64,000 nucleotides of DNA, taken from Albugo candida. Lineage: Eukaryota > Oomycota > Peronosporomycetes > Albuginales. Below, piece by piece: positions 12,621 to 23,889 of this stretch; the stretch's first letter is position 1; each line of letters begins with the position of its first letter. The translations under genes and the position numbers were made by a program. The notes below the pieces were generated by a model that was not told the origin of the DNA, ran no database searches, and saw nothing but the letters and a program-made list of their open reading frames with translations. The DNA is taken from positions 496,001-560,000 of the forward strand of contig JBDOQK010000014.1 in assembly GCA_040437565.1 (NCBI GenBank), given 5' to 3'.

Positions 12621-12649
12621 CTACTTCTATCCTCTTCCTGTCAAAGACT

Positions 12650-13440
12650 AACACAGTCTTCTTTCCCTGGGAAGCTTCTGATGCGATCGTTGAGTCATGC
12701 TCACAAAAATTTTCATTGGGTTTAGGTGTGGGGATTTTGCCGGCCAATCCGAATTCGCAATGACTCTTTCATCCCGTCATTTCTTAGGTTCATTGCTTCG
12801 ATGAAGTGGCGTTCCATCTTCAATTAGCACGGGCTCATTGAGCCATGTCCATCTTCTGCTCGTTATAATATCGTAGACTTGTTCAATAAATTCAAATGCT
12901 GCCCCTCGTTTCTGACCAATGTGGATCAGTCAAAATTTTCTTCCTCGGAAGGAAACCCATATCATCGCCGAAGAGCTCCCTGATTTAAAATACGGCGCTA
13001 GACAGTCCAAATTGGACCTCGCATAGGCTGTTTCCATACAAACGGCTTGCGAAAACGCTTGCCAATTTCAAAGCTGGATTGATCTGTCCAGTAGACCGAA
13101 TTCCAGAACTCCATAGCTGGGTTTTTGTGCTTCCATGCAAATCCAAGTCTACAGGCATTATGCTTTGCACTCAAATGTCTTCTGGAGCGCTACGGGAGAA
13201 AGTAATCTAGTTTCATGAGATCTCCTTCTTGTTGTTGACGGGCTGACTTGGACGGTTATTTTGTTGGTGATGTCTTGAAGTGTTTGTTGTAAATCGTCTG
13301 ACGTTGAAGTTTGTGCAAGTGAAGTCTCAAGGAGATTTACTTTGTTAATTCGATGGATGCGTGCCATACTTTCTACCTATCGTGGAGCACAATCATGCAA
13401 GTATTTAGATTTAGAATGATTTGCGAGCACTTTAACTTTT
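12650..13440 (-). mobile_element. Tc1/mariner-type transposase fragment, degenerate
   Basis: Read on the minus strand, this contains a WTDQSSFEIGKRF segment (first catalytic Asp region of Tc1-type DDE transposases, near 13,080), then an EDGTPLHRSNEPKK segment and a DWPAKSPHLNPMK segment (near 12,730-12,830). The last corresponds to the family hallmark WPaxSPDLNPIEN, here with the usual SPDLN Asp replaced by His. The order and spacing fit the C-terminal two thirds of the protein. The upstream part (13,300-13,420) resembles 19,065-19,200 in the second Tc1 fragment. Several stops and frame changes make it inactive. No terminal inverted repeats were found. Confidence 0.7.
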
Positions 13441-13964
13441 CTCTAATACACTCCTATTTTTACCTATGAAAAATAGCGGCGTTTCAAGGCCGTATCTGCG
13501 TCAAGCTTGTCTATCCAACCGGTTATATGCCCAAGTAGCTTCGACGATGGTGACACCGTCGTTCGAGGTCAAGCTTCATCACAAAATGCTGCGAGAGTCG
13601 CTGGTGAACTGTTGAGGTAAAAGAATATAAGGAAAAGATTGCGTCGTTGCTACGGGCAACGGAGATGAATATTCGGCGGATGTGGGAGCCACGGAGAGAA
13701 GCACCGAAGCTAGTGAGAGGTTACGACTCATGTGCGAGTTGATAGGAGGATTAGATCGTTTGGAATAATCACAGAGCAAGATTCAAGGACAGTTTTCTGA
13801 AGGGTCCCGGGTAAACAAATTGTGGAAGATGAAAAGACGTTACCGGTTAAAGTTTTATTAGCGTCGGGACTGGGACGTGGGCCGAGAATGCATATCAATG
13901 CGCTGAGTGGGTCATCTCAAGTGAACAAGGCGGAACGGCCAGAGGAGGGTCCGGGAAATATTGG
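13441..13964. other. Between Tc1 fragment and inverted repeat, nothing recognised
   Basis: About 520 bases with no recognisable domain. The right-hand part overlaps the downstream tail of the open frame that covers the left arm of the inverted repeat. Confidence 0.4.
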
Positions 13965-14735
13965 GCATCGGTAACCTGGTCATGAATTACCACGGTCGCA
14001 ACATTATAAAACACCGGCCATAAAGTTTGCTTACAATACGCTTCAAAAAGCGTCTCAACTGAATCCTGACTCGTACTATCGTTCATGCATACAGGAGAGA
14101 AATGATATGAATCACGCAAGAGGTTCTCTAATTCGCTTTGCTCATCTTTCGCCCACATCATATCATTTAAAGAAGCTGGAAGTCGGCCAATATAATACGA
14201 CCGATACGTTGATGAGCTTTCCGCAGTAGTATCCATAATGTGTTCATTTGTCCATTCCACCTGCCATTGCTTCATTGCCACATTTACTGCGTCAAACAAC
14301 ATATAAACAATCTCTTTACGGCAATTGAGCATTCAACACTCTTCACCTGTCGTTTTTGCATGCTCCGTAGTCGTCTCAATGCGTTTTAAATAAATAGGAA
14401 GGCGATACGAGATGATAAAACAAAAAAACAAAAAAAAAAACTCGTGTCGTCTCCATCAATTCTGTGAAAAGCTCATCAACGTATCAGTCGTATTATATTG
14501 GCCGACTTCCAGCTTCTTTAATGATATGATGTTGGCGATAGATGAGCAAAGCGAATTAGAGAACCTCTTGCGTGATTCGTATCATTTCTTTCCTGTATGC
14601 ATGAGCGATGATACGAGTCAGGATTCAGTTGAGACGCTTTTTGAAGCGTATTGCAAGCAAACTTTATGGCCGGTGTTTTATAATGTTGCGACCGTGGTAA
14701 TTCATGGCCAGGTTACCGGTGCCCAGTGTATCATC
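13965..14735. repeat. Large inverted repeat (arms 13,965-14,232 and 14,468-14,735)
   Basis: Two arms of about 268 bases are reverse complements with only scattered differences, separated by about 235 bases. Each arm stays open in one outward-reading frame. Both give a related protein piece with the segments DEQSELENLLRDSYHF and YCKQTLWPVFYNVATVV; the left arm is part of a 145-residue frame (minus strand 13,895-14,332). The protein is not recognised. Retention of the frame in both arms with mostly conservative differences suggests a captured coding fragment that was duplicated head to head, just upstream of Copia element 2. Confidence 0.6.
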
Positions 14736-15279
14736 AACAAATGGTAGATGCTAGACCACCGGAACACCATATGTAGAAGGTTGTGCGGTACCCTGGCGCT
14801 AGGCAGAAAAAGCTTGCAATTCGTATTTTTGATGGAGCGAAATTGTATAAAGGACTTGGCTCTGGATATTTGGAGCGGAGGCATCGTTTGGAAAAGCAAG
14901 TAGATTTGGCTNNNNNNNNNNNNNNNNNNNNNNNNNNNNNNNNNNNNNNNNNNNNNNNNNNNNNNNNNNNNNNNNNNNNNNNNNNNNNNNNNNNNNNNNN
15001 NNNNNNNNNNNAAGCGTATTGCAAGCAAACTTTATGGCCGGTGTTTTATAATGTTGCGACCGTGGTAATTCATGGCCAGGTTACCGGTGCCCAGTGTATC
15101 ATCAACAAATGGTAGATGCTAGACCACCGGAACACCATATGTAGAAGGTTGTGCGGTACCCTGGCGCTAGGCAGAAAAAGCTTGCAATTCGTATTTTTGA
15201 TGGAGCGAAATTGTATAAAGGACTTGGCTCTGGATATTTGGAGCGGAGGCATCGTTTGGAAAAGCAAGTAGATTTGGCT
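14644..15279. repeat. Contig-end overlap around the N gap 14,912-15,011
   Basis: Bases 14,644-14,911 recur exactly at 15,012-15,279, directly abutting a 100-base N run. This is an unmerged contig overlap and not a biological duplication. It makes the right arm of the inverted repeat and the start of the Copia gag appear twice. Confidence 0.9.
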
Positions 15280-18200
15280 CAGTCAGCGTGTGGTTTTTTG
15301 TGGCCGGAAGACGTCAAAGTGGATCTTCGTGGGCATTATCTCCAAGGCATGACCGAGCAAAATTATCACTACCAACTGAAAATGTGGTGGAATCAAACGC
15401 CTACCCTTCACTACGCGATGGAAAAAATTCTCGAGCTTTTAAACCCCATATCACTCCGGCATAGTCGATGAGATTGCTTACTAAGCCAAAGGACCCGAAG
15501 AAAACATGGACTGAATATTTCCTCTAACAACTGTGGCGGGAGTGTCGGAAGGCGCTGTGGAATATCTAGCCTTCAACAACATAGTACAATACGCGTCAGA
15601 AGACATGATGCTAATACTGATGGCGAAGGTGGATGGCCGTAGGAAGGATTTTTTGCAACAAGTTGAAGAGCTGCCCCATTTTGCCCAAGCTTGGGAGTCG
15701 TAACGAGGAAACAATTACCGAGAGGTGTTGCAAACGTCGTCCGAGAGCCGCGATTTTGGGAGACTCGAAGGTGTCCCGAATGTTTTGTGTGTGGCCATCC
15801 AAGACGAATGTGCCCTAATAGCAGCAACGAAGCTCTAACAGGTGACACAAACTTTACCGTAGCGATATCAGCACAGAGAGATGCTTCTATCTGCTGGATA
15901 TTAGGCAGTAGATCAAGCCGTCATTTATGCAACGATGAATTGTAGCTAGATGATGTCAAAGACGCCAAGGGCTTGTGCATTCATCCTAACGGAGAAGAGC
16001 TGATGATCATCAAAGTGGGAAACGTGACACTGCGAGTATCTGCGGACGGCAAAGTACACACTGTGAAGCTTACCGAAGTCTGTTTCGCGCTCGGACTTGC
16101 TCACAATTTTATTTCGTATAATAAATTGGATTCCAAAAGGTATGTGCTCGATCATCGCGTTCCCAGCGCGTAATCGAAACGCGTGATGGAAACTTGTCAT
16201 TTTAACGTAGGGTTATCACAAAATGTGCTTATGGTTAATGCTTAAGTGATACCCACATGCAGCAAGCTTGTGATTTGAACTTGGCGGCACTTGTGGAAAA
16301 CGCTGAGCTAAAGGATGACATTCTCGACGTACTTCAACGGGTTTGTCATCATCGCTTAGGCCACCTTCAATATGGTGCCATAGAGAGACTGCCTCGTAAT
16401 TCGGCTTCAGGCATCATTCCCACAGATCGTACACGTGACAATTGTTCAACATGTGCACAAGGCAAACAAAGCAATAATCGACAACTTACTCAAAGTACTG
16501 GGACAAACTATCCTATTGACCGAATTGTTGGGGTTATTTGCTGGGATGCCAAGGGTCCCATGACGCCAAGAGACAGGATGGTAAATCGCTACATGATCAA
16601 CTTTATAGATCACATGAGTAACTAAGTAAAGATTTTTCTCGCTCGCGCCAAGGATCAAGCGGCCAAATTACTCCATACTTTTTTGGTGTTCTTCAAGAAG
16701 CGCTTCAATAATAGAATTCACGTTCCGCGTCCCGACTTGGGTGGTGAGCACGCTAATGCCGATTGTCAAAAGTCTGGCGTGGCTTGTCCTTGAAGTGAAG
16801 CAAGATACCAAGCTAGCAATAGGAAGGCGGAGCACTTGCACCGCACCATTATGAATATGGTACGGTGCATGATTTTTGTCAGCGATTTGCCGCTTTGTTT
16901 TCTGGGGGATGCGGCTCAATACGCTGCATGCGTGTTAAATCGGTCGCGAAAAATACTAATACCGGTGAGGTATCTCCGACCGAGATATTTACAGATGAGC
17001 CACCAACCCTTAGTGCGGTTGTCGTTTTTGGTTCTCCATTCTCGATTTACCGAGGTCCGAAGAAGAAATTTCACAAAGCGTGCACAATTGGCCTTATCGT
17101 TGGGATTGGCGATGACACTAAAGACTATCAAGTGTTATTACCCAAGAATCGCATCGTAATCACAATGCAACATATAATTGACATCGAGAAGCTCGATATA
17201 GAGTATAATGAGTTACTTTGGCGTCACAATCTCGGTCGGGATAAAGATGCGAAAGCAATTGCGTGTGACGAGGTCAATGAAAACCCGTCGGATACTCGCC
17301 GATGTTCAAACAACCCAGTTTGAACAAGGTAGCGTCCAGTGGCAAGATCTATGCACATTGATTCACATGTCACTCCAGAAGTATGTTAGGCGGTTGATGT
17401 TGATCATGGAGTGGTGACCAACTAGACAGATACGGATACGTCGAATTATTGCGAGACCATTCAGAGCGCAAAGAAGGCTAATTGGGAAGCGGCGATGCAA
17501 GACAATATTTTATTCGAGATCTAAAGAACAAACAAGTGTGGGGAACATAGCGGTGACACCATCAAATGTGATTTGTCTACATACAAAATGGTTGTAAATG
17601 ACGAAACGTGACGCAGACGGGAATTTGGAGCGATACAGAGCACGTTTAGTCGCGTGTAGAAATGAACAAGTTTTTGTTCGTGATTATAACGTCACTTTTG
17701 CAGCTATGATGGTGATGTCGAGCGTAAAACAAATTTCGGCTTTGACGAGAGTATGGAAATACCCGGCACAGCATGCCGGCATACCAAAATCGTATGTCAA
17801 AGCTGAGAAGGAACCCGAGCTCGACATTTCTTAAAAAGTTCGCAGGAAATGAATGTGGATCTCGCCACACTTCAGTCGTATCAAGTCGAAAGGAAGGGGC
17901 TATCACTTGAATTGAAGAAAGCGCTGTTTGGATTAAAACAAGCAGGAAGACTTTGGTCTGAATGACTGTAGAAGGAGTTCATGTCGCTAGGAGTCACACA
18001 GTGTATAACGGATATGTGTGTGTACTGAAAGAGAGATACACGGCTTATTGTTCTGAAAGTTTAGGTGGATGACTTTTTTGTAACGGCTACTACATCATCG
18101 CTTATCGACATGTTTTTGCTGATTTGGAAATTTTTCGATGAAAGACTTGGTTTTTGCGCATAAATTCCTTGGAATGTGAATTAATATTACGATGATAAAG

Positions 18201-18975
18201 ATGGTTACGATATTGACCAAGAAGTGGCAATTATGGATATTCTCAAGGGCCTGGGTCTGGAAAATGCTCATGGAACGCGAACTCTCATATATGATACTAC
18301 TAACGACCTTGACTAAAATGATGTCATGCTCCCTGTTTGTGCCACACCGGATGGGAGTTCCCTGCGAAGATTCCATCACTGGTGGGCAGTTTGCTATGGA
18401 TATCGCGATGTACTCGTCCTAATATTTTGTTTGCGTTACATCGTGCGTCCTGACGTACGCATTGACCGACGGAAGGATATTAGAAACTGGTCAAGAAAAT
18501 AATCAAATACCTCCAAGGGTCGAAACGAGCTCGTCGGTGAATGTAAGGACATATTGCACCACTCAACCTGGCGGGATGTAGCGATGCAGACTTTGCTGCA
18601 GATAAGAACGACCGTAAATCCGCCACTGAGGATATATTGAGATTGGGAGCATGCCAGTCGTATGGTTTACCCGCAGAAAAGGTAGCGTGTCTATCTCGAC
18701 TATGGAAGCAGAATTTACTGCTGCCTCGATCGTTGTTGCCGAGATGATGACATTAGATGCCCATGTCACTAAAGGTCGATGATCAAGCAGATCTGAAGTA
18801 ACTTGCCGGAGAATCTTCATCAAAAGCAGAACACATTGACGTGATGATTGAGTTTTGTGGGCTCGTACGCCAAACGTGCGATTCTCAGGACCGAATATTG
18901 CGAAGGCTCCCGCATGCCCGCTAACATGATGACAAAGGAGCTTCATGCGCCGAGGTTGGAGAAGTTAAAGACTCC
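14780..18975 (+). mobile_element. Ty1/Copia LTR retrotransposon, old and broken (element 2)
   Basis: The parts are in Copia order on the plus strand. Gag (about 14,780-15,700, partly doubled by the assembly overlap) has the oomycete-type segments YKGLGSGYLE, AQSACGFLWPEDVKVDL and a QLKMWW motif. A CxxC zinc knuckle lies near 15,780. Protease-region sequence follows at 15,850-16,170, then integrase (16,257-17,200) with a CHHRLGH zinc-binding start and a GPM...D core segment, reverse transcriptase (about 17,590-18,060) with ERYRARLVA and KKALFGLKQAGRLW, and RNase H (about 18,550-18,960). It has many breaks (at least ten). LTRs and target duplications were not identified, which suggests an old insertion. 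It is a different subfamily member from element 1 in detailed sequence. Confidence 0.85.
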
Positions 18976-18984
18976 TGTCGGTCT

Positions 18985-19430
18985 GCATCAAAATGGGTAA
19001 GATTTGTCAGGACCGGAATGTGCACTTGAGAAACGAAAAAAGGCACGATGGGGTGCTGGAAATCGACTGACGTTAAAGTTTGTGCTAGTGGAGGCTGGAG
19101 GAGATTTACTTTGTGAATTCGATAAGTGCCATATTTTCTACCCATCGAGGAGCGTAATGATGGAAGTCCTTGGATTTAAAACGACTGGCGAACACTTTAT
19201 CGTCCCTTTCATCAGTTTTTTGTTGTTGTTTTGGGCTTTTCGTTTGATTACCGCTGTAAATTCATCGCGCTAGGGCTTCACAATGCGCTATACTTGCCTT
19301 TGACTGATGCCGAAGTGAGCTACAACCAAGAAGTTTTCTGACCAGCCAGCTTCATTTCAACCAGACGCCCTCTACCCTCAATGGATGAGATTTTAAATTT
19401 CAAATTTTGGGTGGCCATGTTTTATTTTGG
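18985..19430 (-). mobile_element. Tc1/mariner-type N-terminal fragment, degenerate
   Basis: The minus strand reads as a short start with RGRLVEMKLAGQ, then a helix-turn-helix-like AHFGISQRQV segment and RDEFTAVIKRKAQNNN. This fits the DNA-binding N-terminus of Tc1-type transposases. Bases 19,065-19,200 resemble 13,300-13,420 of the other Tc1 fragment, which links the two. Frame breaks are present, and the catalytic part is missing because the element stops where Copia element 2 ends. Family assignment rests mainly on similarity to the better-supported first fragment. Confidence 0.45.
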
Positions 19431-19499
19431 GGTGAGTGGGATAAGTGTATGGAAAGGGAGCGCGTCGTCAAATAAGAAGTCAAATATGAAAAAAAAAAT

Positions 19500-19960
19500 T
19501 ATCTAAAAAGGGACTCGGTATAGCCACACACCCTAAGTTGAATGAGAACACCGGTATCACCACACCCTCTAAATCTTTAAATTATTGGTAACCGGGATTA
19601 CCACACACCCTAAATTAGAAATTAAACTCTCGATATGCAATCAACAATCCGATTGTACAGTCGCACTTTATTGCAACGCGGAGTATCGTTAGTACGAAAA
19701 CAGAAAGTAGGATAGATGGCAACGAGATATTCGATATGAGCTTTTAATACTTAATAGGATTTAATTCTTAAAAAAACGCGTGATAGGGTGTGTGGCGAGA
19801 CCGTTTCCTATTTAATTCTAATGGAGGGGATTTAAGGGGACTGATGATACCGGTTCGCATTAATTTAGGATATTTAGGGGATGTGATGATACTGGTGTTT
19901 TTATTGGAGTTAGGGTGTGTGGCTATACCAAAAGGAGGGTATGGCTATATCGGATTCCTA
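19500..19960. mobile_element. Small element with inverted blocks of the ACCGGTAT motif (MITE-like)
   Basis: Bases 19,510-19,620 carry three copies of a motif of the form CCGGTAT-(C/A)CCACAC-CCTAAAT. Bases 19,780-19,950 carry three copies in the opposite orientation. The roughly 160 bases between have no coding capacity. This resembles a non-autonomous element whose terminal inverted repeats are made of short tandem units, as in the neighbouring Mutator-like elements. Confidence 0.5.
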
Positions 19961-20059
19961 AAAAGATATACCAATTTGATAATAAAATCAGGAAAATATA
20001 CCAGGTCTGTACACCATACGTACGGAAATACACATGCCTAATATATTATAACGAGGAAA

Positions 20060-22040
20060 AACTTTCTGATCAATAATGCACCATATAGAAAGGATAATGA
20101 AGCATACAATTACGCGTCCCTGATCGCACAGGTTCAGCGATTATGGCCAAAATGGTTACACATTCCACATTTCATTCCTTGTTGCTATGGAATCCGCTTA
20201 TTCTTTAGAGGCCCTCTTTTTCACTGAATAGATGGAGCGTTGCACACCTCTTGTGAGTACAATTTCCAGCACGATTGGCATTATGTCATCGTCGGGTCTC
20301 TCAGAATAGGTGGCCGCAAACGTCGATGATTTCCAGGAGTCGTGAAAATACATGCCCATGTTGAGCAATTNNNNNNNNNNNNNNNNNNNNNNNNNNNNNN
20401 NNNNNNNNNNNNNNNNNNNNNNNNNNNNNNNNNNNNNNNNNNNNNNNNNNNNNNNNNNNNNNNNNNNNNNATCGCACAGGTTCAGCGATTATGGCCAAAA
20501 TGGTTACACATTCCACATTTCATTCCTTGTTGCTATGGAATCCGCTTATTCTTTAGAGGCCCTCTTTTTCACTGAATAGATGGAGCGTTGCACACCTCTT
20601 GTGAGTACAATTTCCAGCACGATTGGCATTATGTCATCGTCGGGTCTCTCAGAATAGGTGGCCGCAAACGTCGATGATTTCCAGGAGTCGTGAAAATACA
20701 TGCCCATGTTGAGCAATTCTTAGGAATGCTTCAATGCCAGTAATACATGAATGCAAGGTGAGCCAACACCTTCGAAGTACCCACACGAGCATCGCACGGT
20801 TTTTTCACGGAATTTGACTGCAAACTTCACCGTAATACACCCGACCCTGAGCGGATTGCGACGATGTAGCAAGAGCTCGAGCATTCATCAATTTCACCCC
20901 ACCTCGCAGCGGCCATTATTTTTCTACCTTTCGTGATGTATATGGATTTAGTACTCCCCAGCCTTTCATTTTGCTACTATTCTCATCCCACTTGCACGCC
21001 ACGTAACGCTCTATCCCCATTAGGCAATCGATGATAGGAAGACTCCTAATTCCCTTCAACACGCTGTTAAACGCCTCCAAGTTTTTGATGTCAAAGTGTT
21101 GTACTGTGGCGATGGTGAGTAAGCTATTGACCAATTTTCACCCACCAACCTCTTAAAAGCCACACCAACGCACTGCTGTCCAAATCGGCGATATTCGCTT
21201 TCGACTCATCGTACTCTACCGCTGTTCGTGTACGAGCCAATATCCACGGCAGATACTTCAACAGCTTGGACCTGTATTTCTTGCTAAACTTTGCCATCAA
21301 ATGCCGGGAGCAGAAAGATGTGGGACGTCTAGTGCCGATTTATGCATAGATTTCATAAGTCCCTTATCTATATCCGATATCATGAATGCTGTAGATGGAT
21401 GCAGGTGAGAGAGTAGGAAGTCAAAACCAGCTCCAATTATCTTCATTCTCTACCGACACGAGCCCAACTTCGATAATTTGGATCTCGTTGTTTCCATTTC
21501 GAAAGCACACAACAAGAACAATTCCACCGATTGATGTATTCATAAATGTGTCGTCACGAATATCTCGCGCTCAGTGTTTCCTTACATGCTTGAAGCCCTT
21601 CCCAGAAAATGATACTCAACCGCATGAATTCATCATCTACGATTTCAAGCTTAATTTCGTGGCCTCGTATGCTTATTGCAGCCATGTAGGATAGAATGAG
21701 GCAGTATTGCTTAATATCACTTCCGTATAGCTCAAGCTTCAACTTTTTGAGTGCGGGAGCACAGTTCATATATGTGGCGTAAATCCCTTCCTTCTTCAAC
21801 TTGGTTTGTATCATTACGGGGGTCACTTCCTAATGGTAGATTATGACCATATCTCTGACTGCAGGGTTTACAGCAATTTATTCGAAGTTGCATGTCTACG
21901 AGGCGCTTCTGACGATTTGAATACTTGACAGGAGTGCAAAACAAACTTTGTTGGAGGGCTGAATGTCTGCTAAAAGGAAAATTGCACAACGAAGAAACAG
22001 CCATTCTGTGTGCACCTAGCTTTATAACGCCATTTGCCAC
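20060..22040 (-). mobile_element. Mutator-like element (MULE) transposase, degenerate, element 1
   Basis: Read on the minus strand from about 22,040, it has an N-terminal region with KLGAHRMAVSSLCNF. A MULE core follows: DDTFMN...GGIVLVVCFRNGNNEIQ and SVENEDNWSWF (near 21,430-21,540) correspond to the family pattern DGTFLK...GNNQI...SENxxSWxWFL. A later LEAFNSVLKGIRSLPI segment (near 21,030-21,090) matches the conserved NxAESFNSxxKxxRxxPI region. It is interrupted by several stops and frame changes, so it is inactive. The C-terminal end is artificially doubled by the contig overlap at 20,123-20,718. Confidence 0.7.
20123..20718. repeat. Contig-end overlap around the N gap 20,371-20,470
   Basis: Bases 20,123-20,370 recur exactly at 20,471-20,718, abutting a 100-base N run on both sides. 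This is an assembly overlap, not a tandem repeat. Confidence 0.9.
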
Positions 22041-22734
22041 TTGACACTACACAAAAACGGACGGTAACATTTCCGTTTGTACTCAATTACTACCTGAATG
22101 ATATGCCTTTTATCGGCATAAATCCTCTTCTCGAAGAAGCTACTGCTAGTTTGCTGTTACTCGTCGTCGCTTTACATCGCTAGTATTGAAATGTACATTG
22201 TGCATGCTAGTACGTATAGAAAATATCCTTGCTATATTTTTTGGGTGCTGATATTTTCACAGCTGAAATTGATATCTTCACAACTATCTAAACTACATCA
22301 TGCCTACTTAGATTGTTACTCCCTACTTTTACCAAAGCTTGTCCTGGATCTGAGCTGGCCAAAAGTTGCATACCTCACAGAAGGAGCGGTACTGCCAAAT
22401 TCCATCTACCTTGGGTAATTTCGCATCAGTTTGCAGTTAAGCATCTTGCCAATGATTACTTGTTGCATGCAGAGGTGTTATCTTTTCCATTTGCTACTAT
22501 AGAAAGTCACTGTAAAATGTGTCGAATGCAAAATGCCATATGTATTAGCAGGACACAGTTGAGAGATACTGTGCATTAGTCAATCACAAATAATATCTCG
22601 ATTGAAGTTGTGGGAGCAATAATCTAGGTGTGTTTGGATATAATTAGCTAGAAATGTAAGATTATTTATTTATTTTCAGAAAAAAAAAAGTTGTGGGAGT
22701 ACTACTTTAACTAGGATGATGCAATCTAAAAAAA
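22041..22734. other. Between the two MULE regions, nothing recognised
   Basis: A+T-rich sequence of about 700 bases upstream of the MULE element 1 transposase. The short open frames overlap one another and show no domain. It could be the 5' flank of MULE element 1. Confidence 0.4.
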
Positions 22735-23490
22735 GTAGGTTAGTCACAACCCCTTCCGGTGTCGTCACGCCCACGATATTAAAACAAGGCAACGGGTATC
22801 GTCACACCCCCTAATTTGCAAACTCCTACGCACCTACATACATTGCTATAACTACGCTAACGTGAATACTCTGTCATCACTATACCACTTGCCACTCCCC
22901 TAACACCCCACTGAGACATATGAGTAAGCAGAAGAGGCAGTACAAACTATTGGAAGAGCAACAGTTGCTGTGAAAGTGTTGTTGTCGACCGACCACTTCG
23001 GAGTAACGGCAGTTTCTAACCTTGGATGGCGTGGAAAAACCAGGCGAAGATGATTTGTTGCAAAGAGACAAAATCGTCGTAGCGGTTAGGTAACAACAAA
23101 TACCACTTCTACATCTGCACTGGCATCATTCCTTTGAACACAAAGGTGGTGTGATGTTACCCAGCTCTCTAATTTAGGGGATGAGGGAGGTGACACCGAT
23201 TCTCTAATCTAATTTAGGGGATGACGGGGGGGCGATACCGATTCTCTAATCTAATTTAGGGGATGAGGGGGGGGGCGACACCGATTCTCTAATTTAATAA
23301 AGGGAGTGTGGTGATACCAGTTCCCTAGTTTTGATTGAGATGTGTGGTGATACCGGTCCCCCATGTAATTTAGGGGATTTGGCGATACCGTTTTCCCCAT
23401 TTAACTTAGGGGGGTGCCGATACCGGTTCCATCTCAAGTTGGGGGGTTGGCTAGACTGGTTCCCATTTAAGTAAGCGCGTCACTTCTCAA
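22735..23490. mobile_element. Internally deleted MULE derivative with tandem-repeat termini
   Basis: The left end (22,740-22,815) has the CGGGTATCGTCACACCCCC-type motif in forward orientation. The right end (23,155-23,480) has an array of the same motif inverted. Between them, 22,840-23,090 is closely similar to 23,945-24,200 at the start of MULE element 2, including the shared CTACATTGCTATAACTACG string. Only the N-terminal part of the transposase remains, so this looks like a non-autonomous deletion product of the element 2 family. Confidence 0.6.
23155..23480. repeat. Tandem array of about 40-bp units, MULE terminal repeat
   Basis: About eight units share the core AATTTAGGGG-(N)-GGTGATACCGATTCCC with a variable G run between. 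Units at the left are nearly identical and those at the right more diverged. The same motif occurs singly or in small groups at 19,510-19,620, 19,780-19,950, 22,740-22,815 and 23,900-23,960. This fits terminal inverted repeats that grow by tandem duplication of a transposase-binding unit. Confidence 0.65.
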
Positions 23491-23889
23491 TTTGCCGGCT
23501 ACTACGTAACCCGCCAAGTTAGTACAAAACAACTCGAAAAACTACTTTTTTCAACTCCTTCCTCTCAAAAACAATGGTCCAAGTCGATATATCGACACAA
23601 CCAAGGGTGCTAGCGTTCACCTGTAGTGACGTGGCAACCCTCATGAGTCACCCTGTTTTGGGTGATTGCATGATTGTTGATGAGTCANNNNNNNNNNNNN
23701 NNNNNNNNNNNNNNNNNNNNNNNNNNNNNNNNNNNNNNNNNNNNNNNNNNNNNNNNNNNNNNNNNNNNNNNNNNNNNNNNNNNNNNNAGGTATTTCACGA
23801 AACGTTTTTTATATGTATATATGTTATTTAAGATAGCCTAGGCAGCTAGAGAAGTCAGTTAGTCTAATTCTAGTATTATAGTCACCTTC
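23491..23889. other. Spacer with N gap between the deleted MULE and MULE element 2
   Basis: Contains an open frame starting at 23,574 that runs into the N gap (23,688-23,787). Its about 38 visible residues have no recognised domain. The remaining bases are A+T-rich with no feature seen. Confidence 0.4.

Noticed and set aside
23155-23480. CRISPR-like array
   Set aside because: Units are about 40 bp, adjoin without unique spacers of constant length, degrade gradually along the array, and match MULE termini. The genome is eukaryotic and no cas gene is present.
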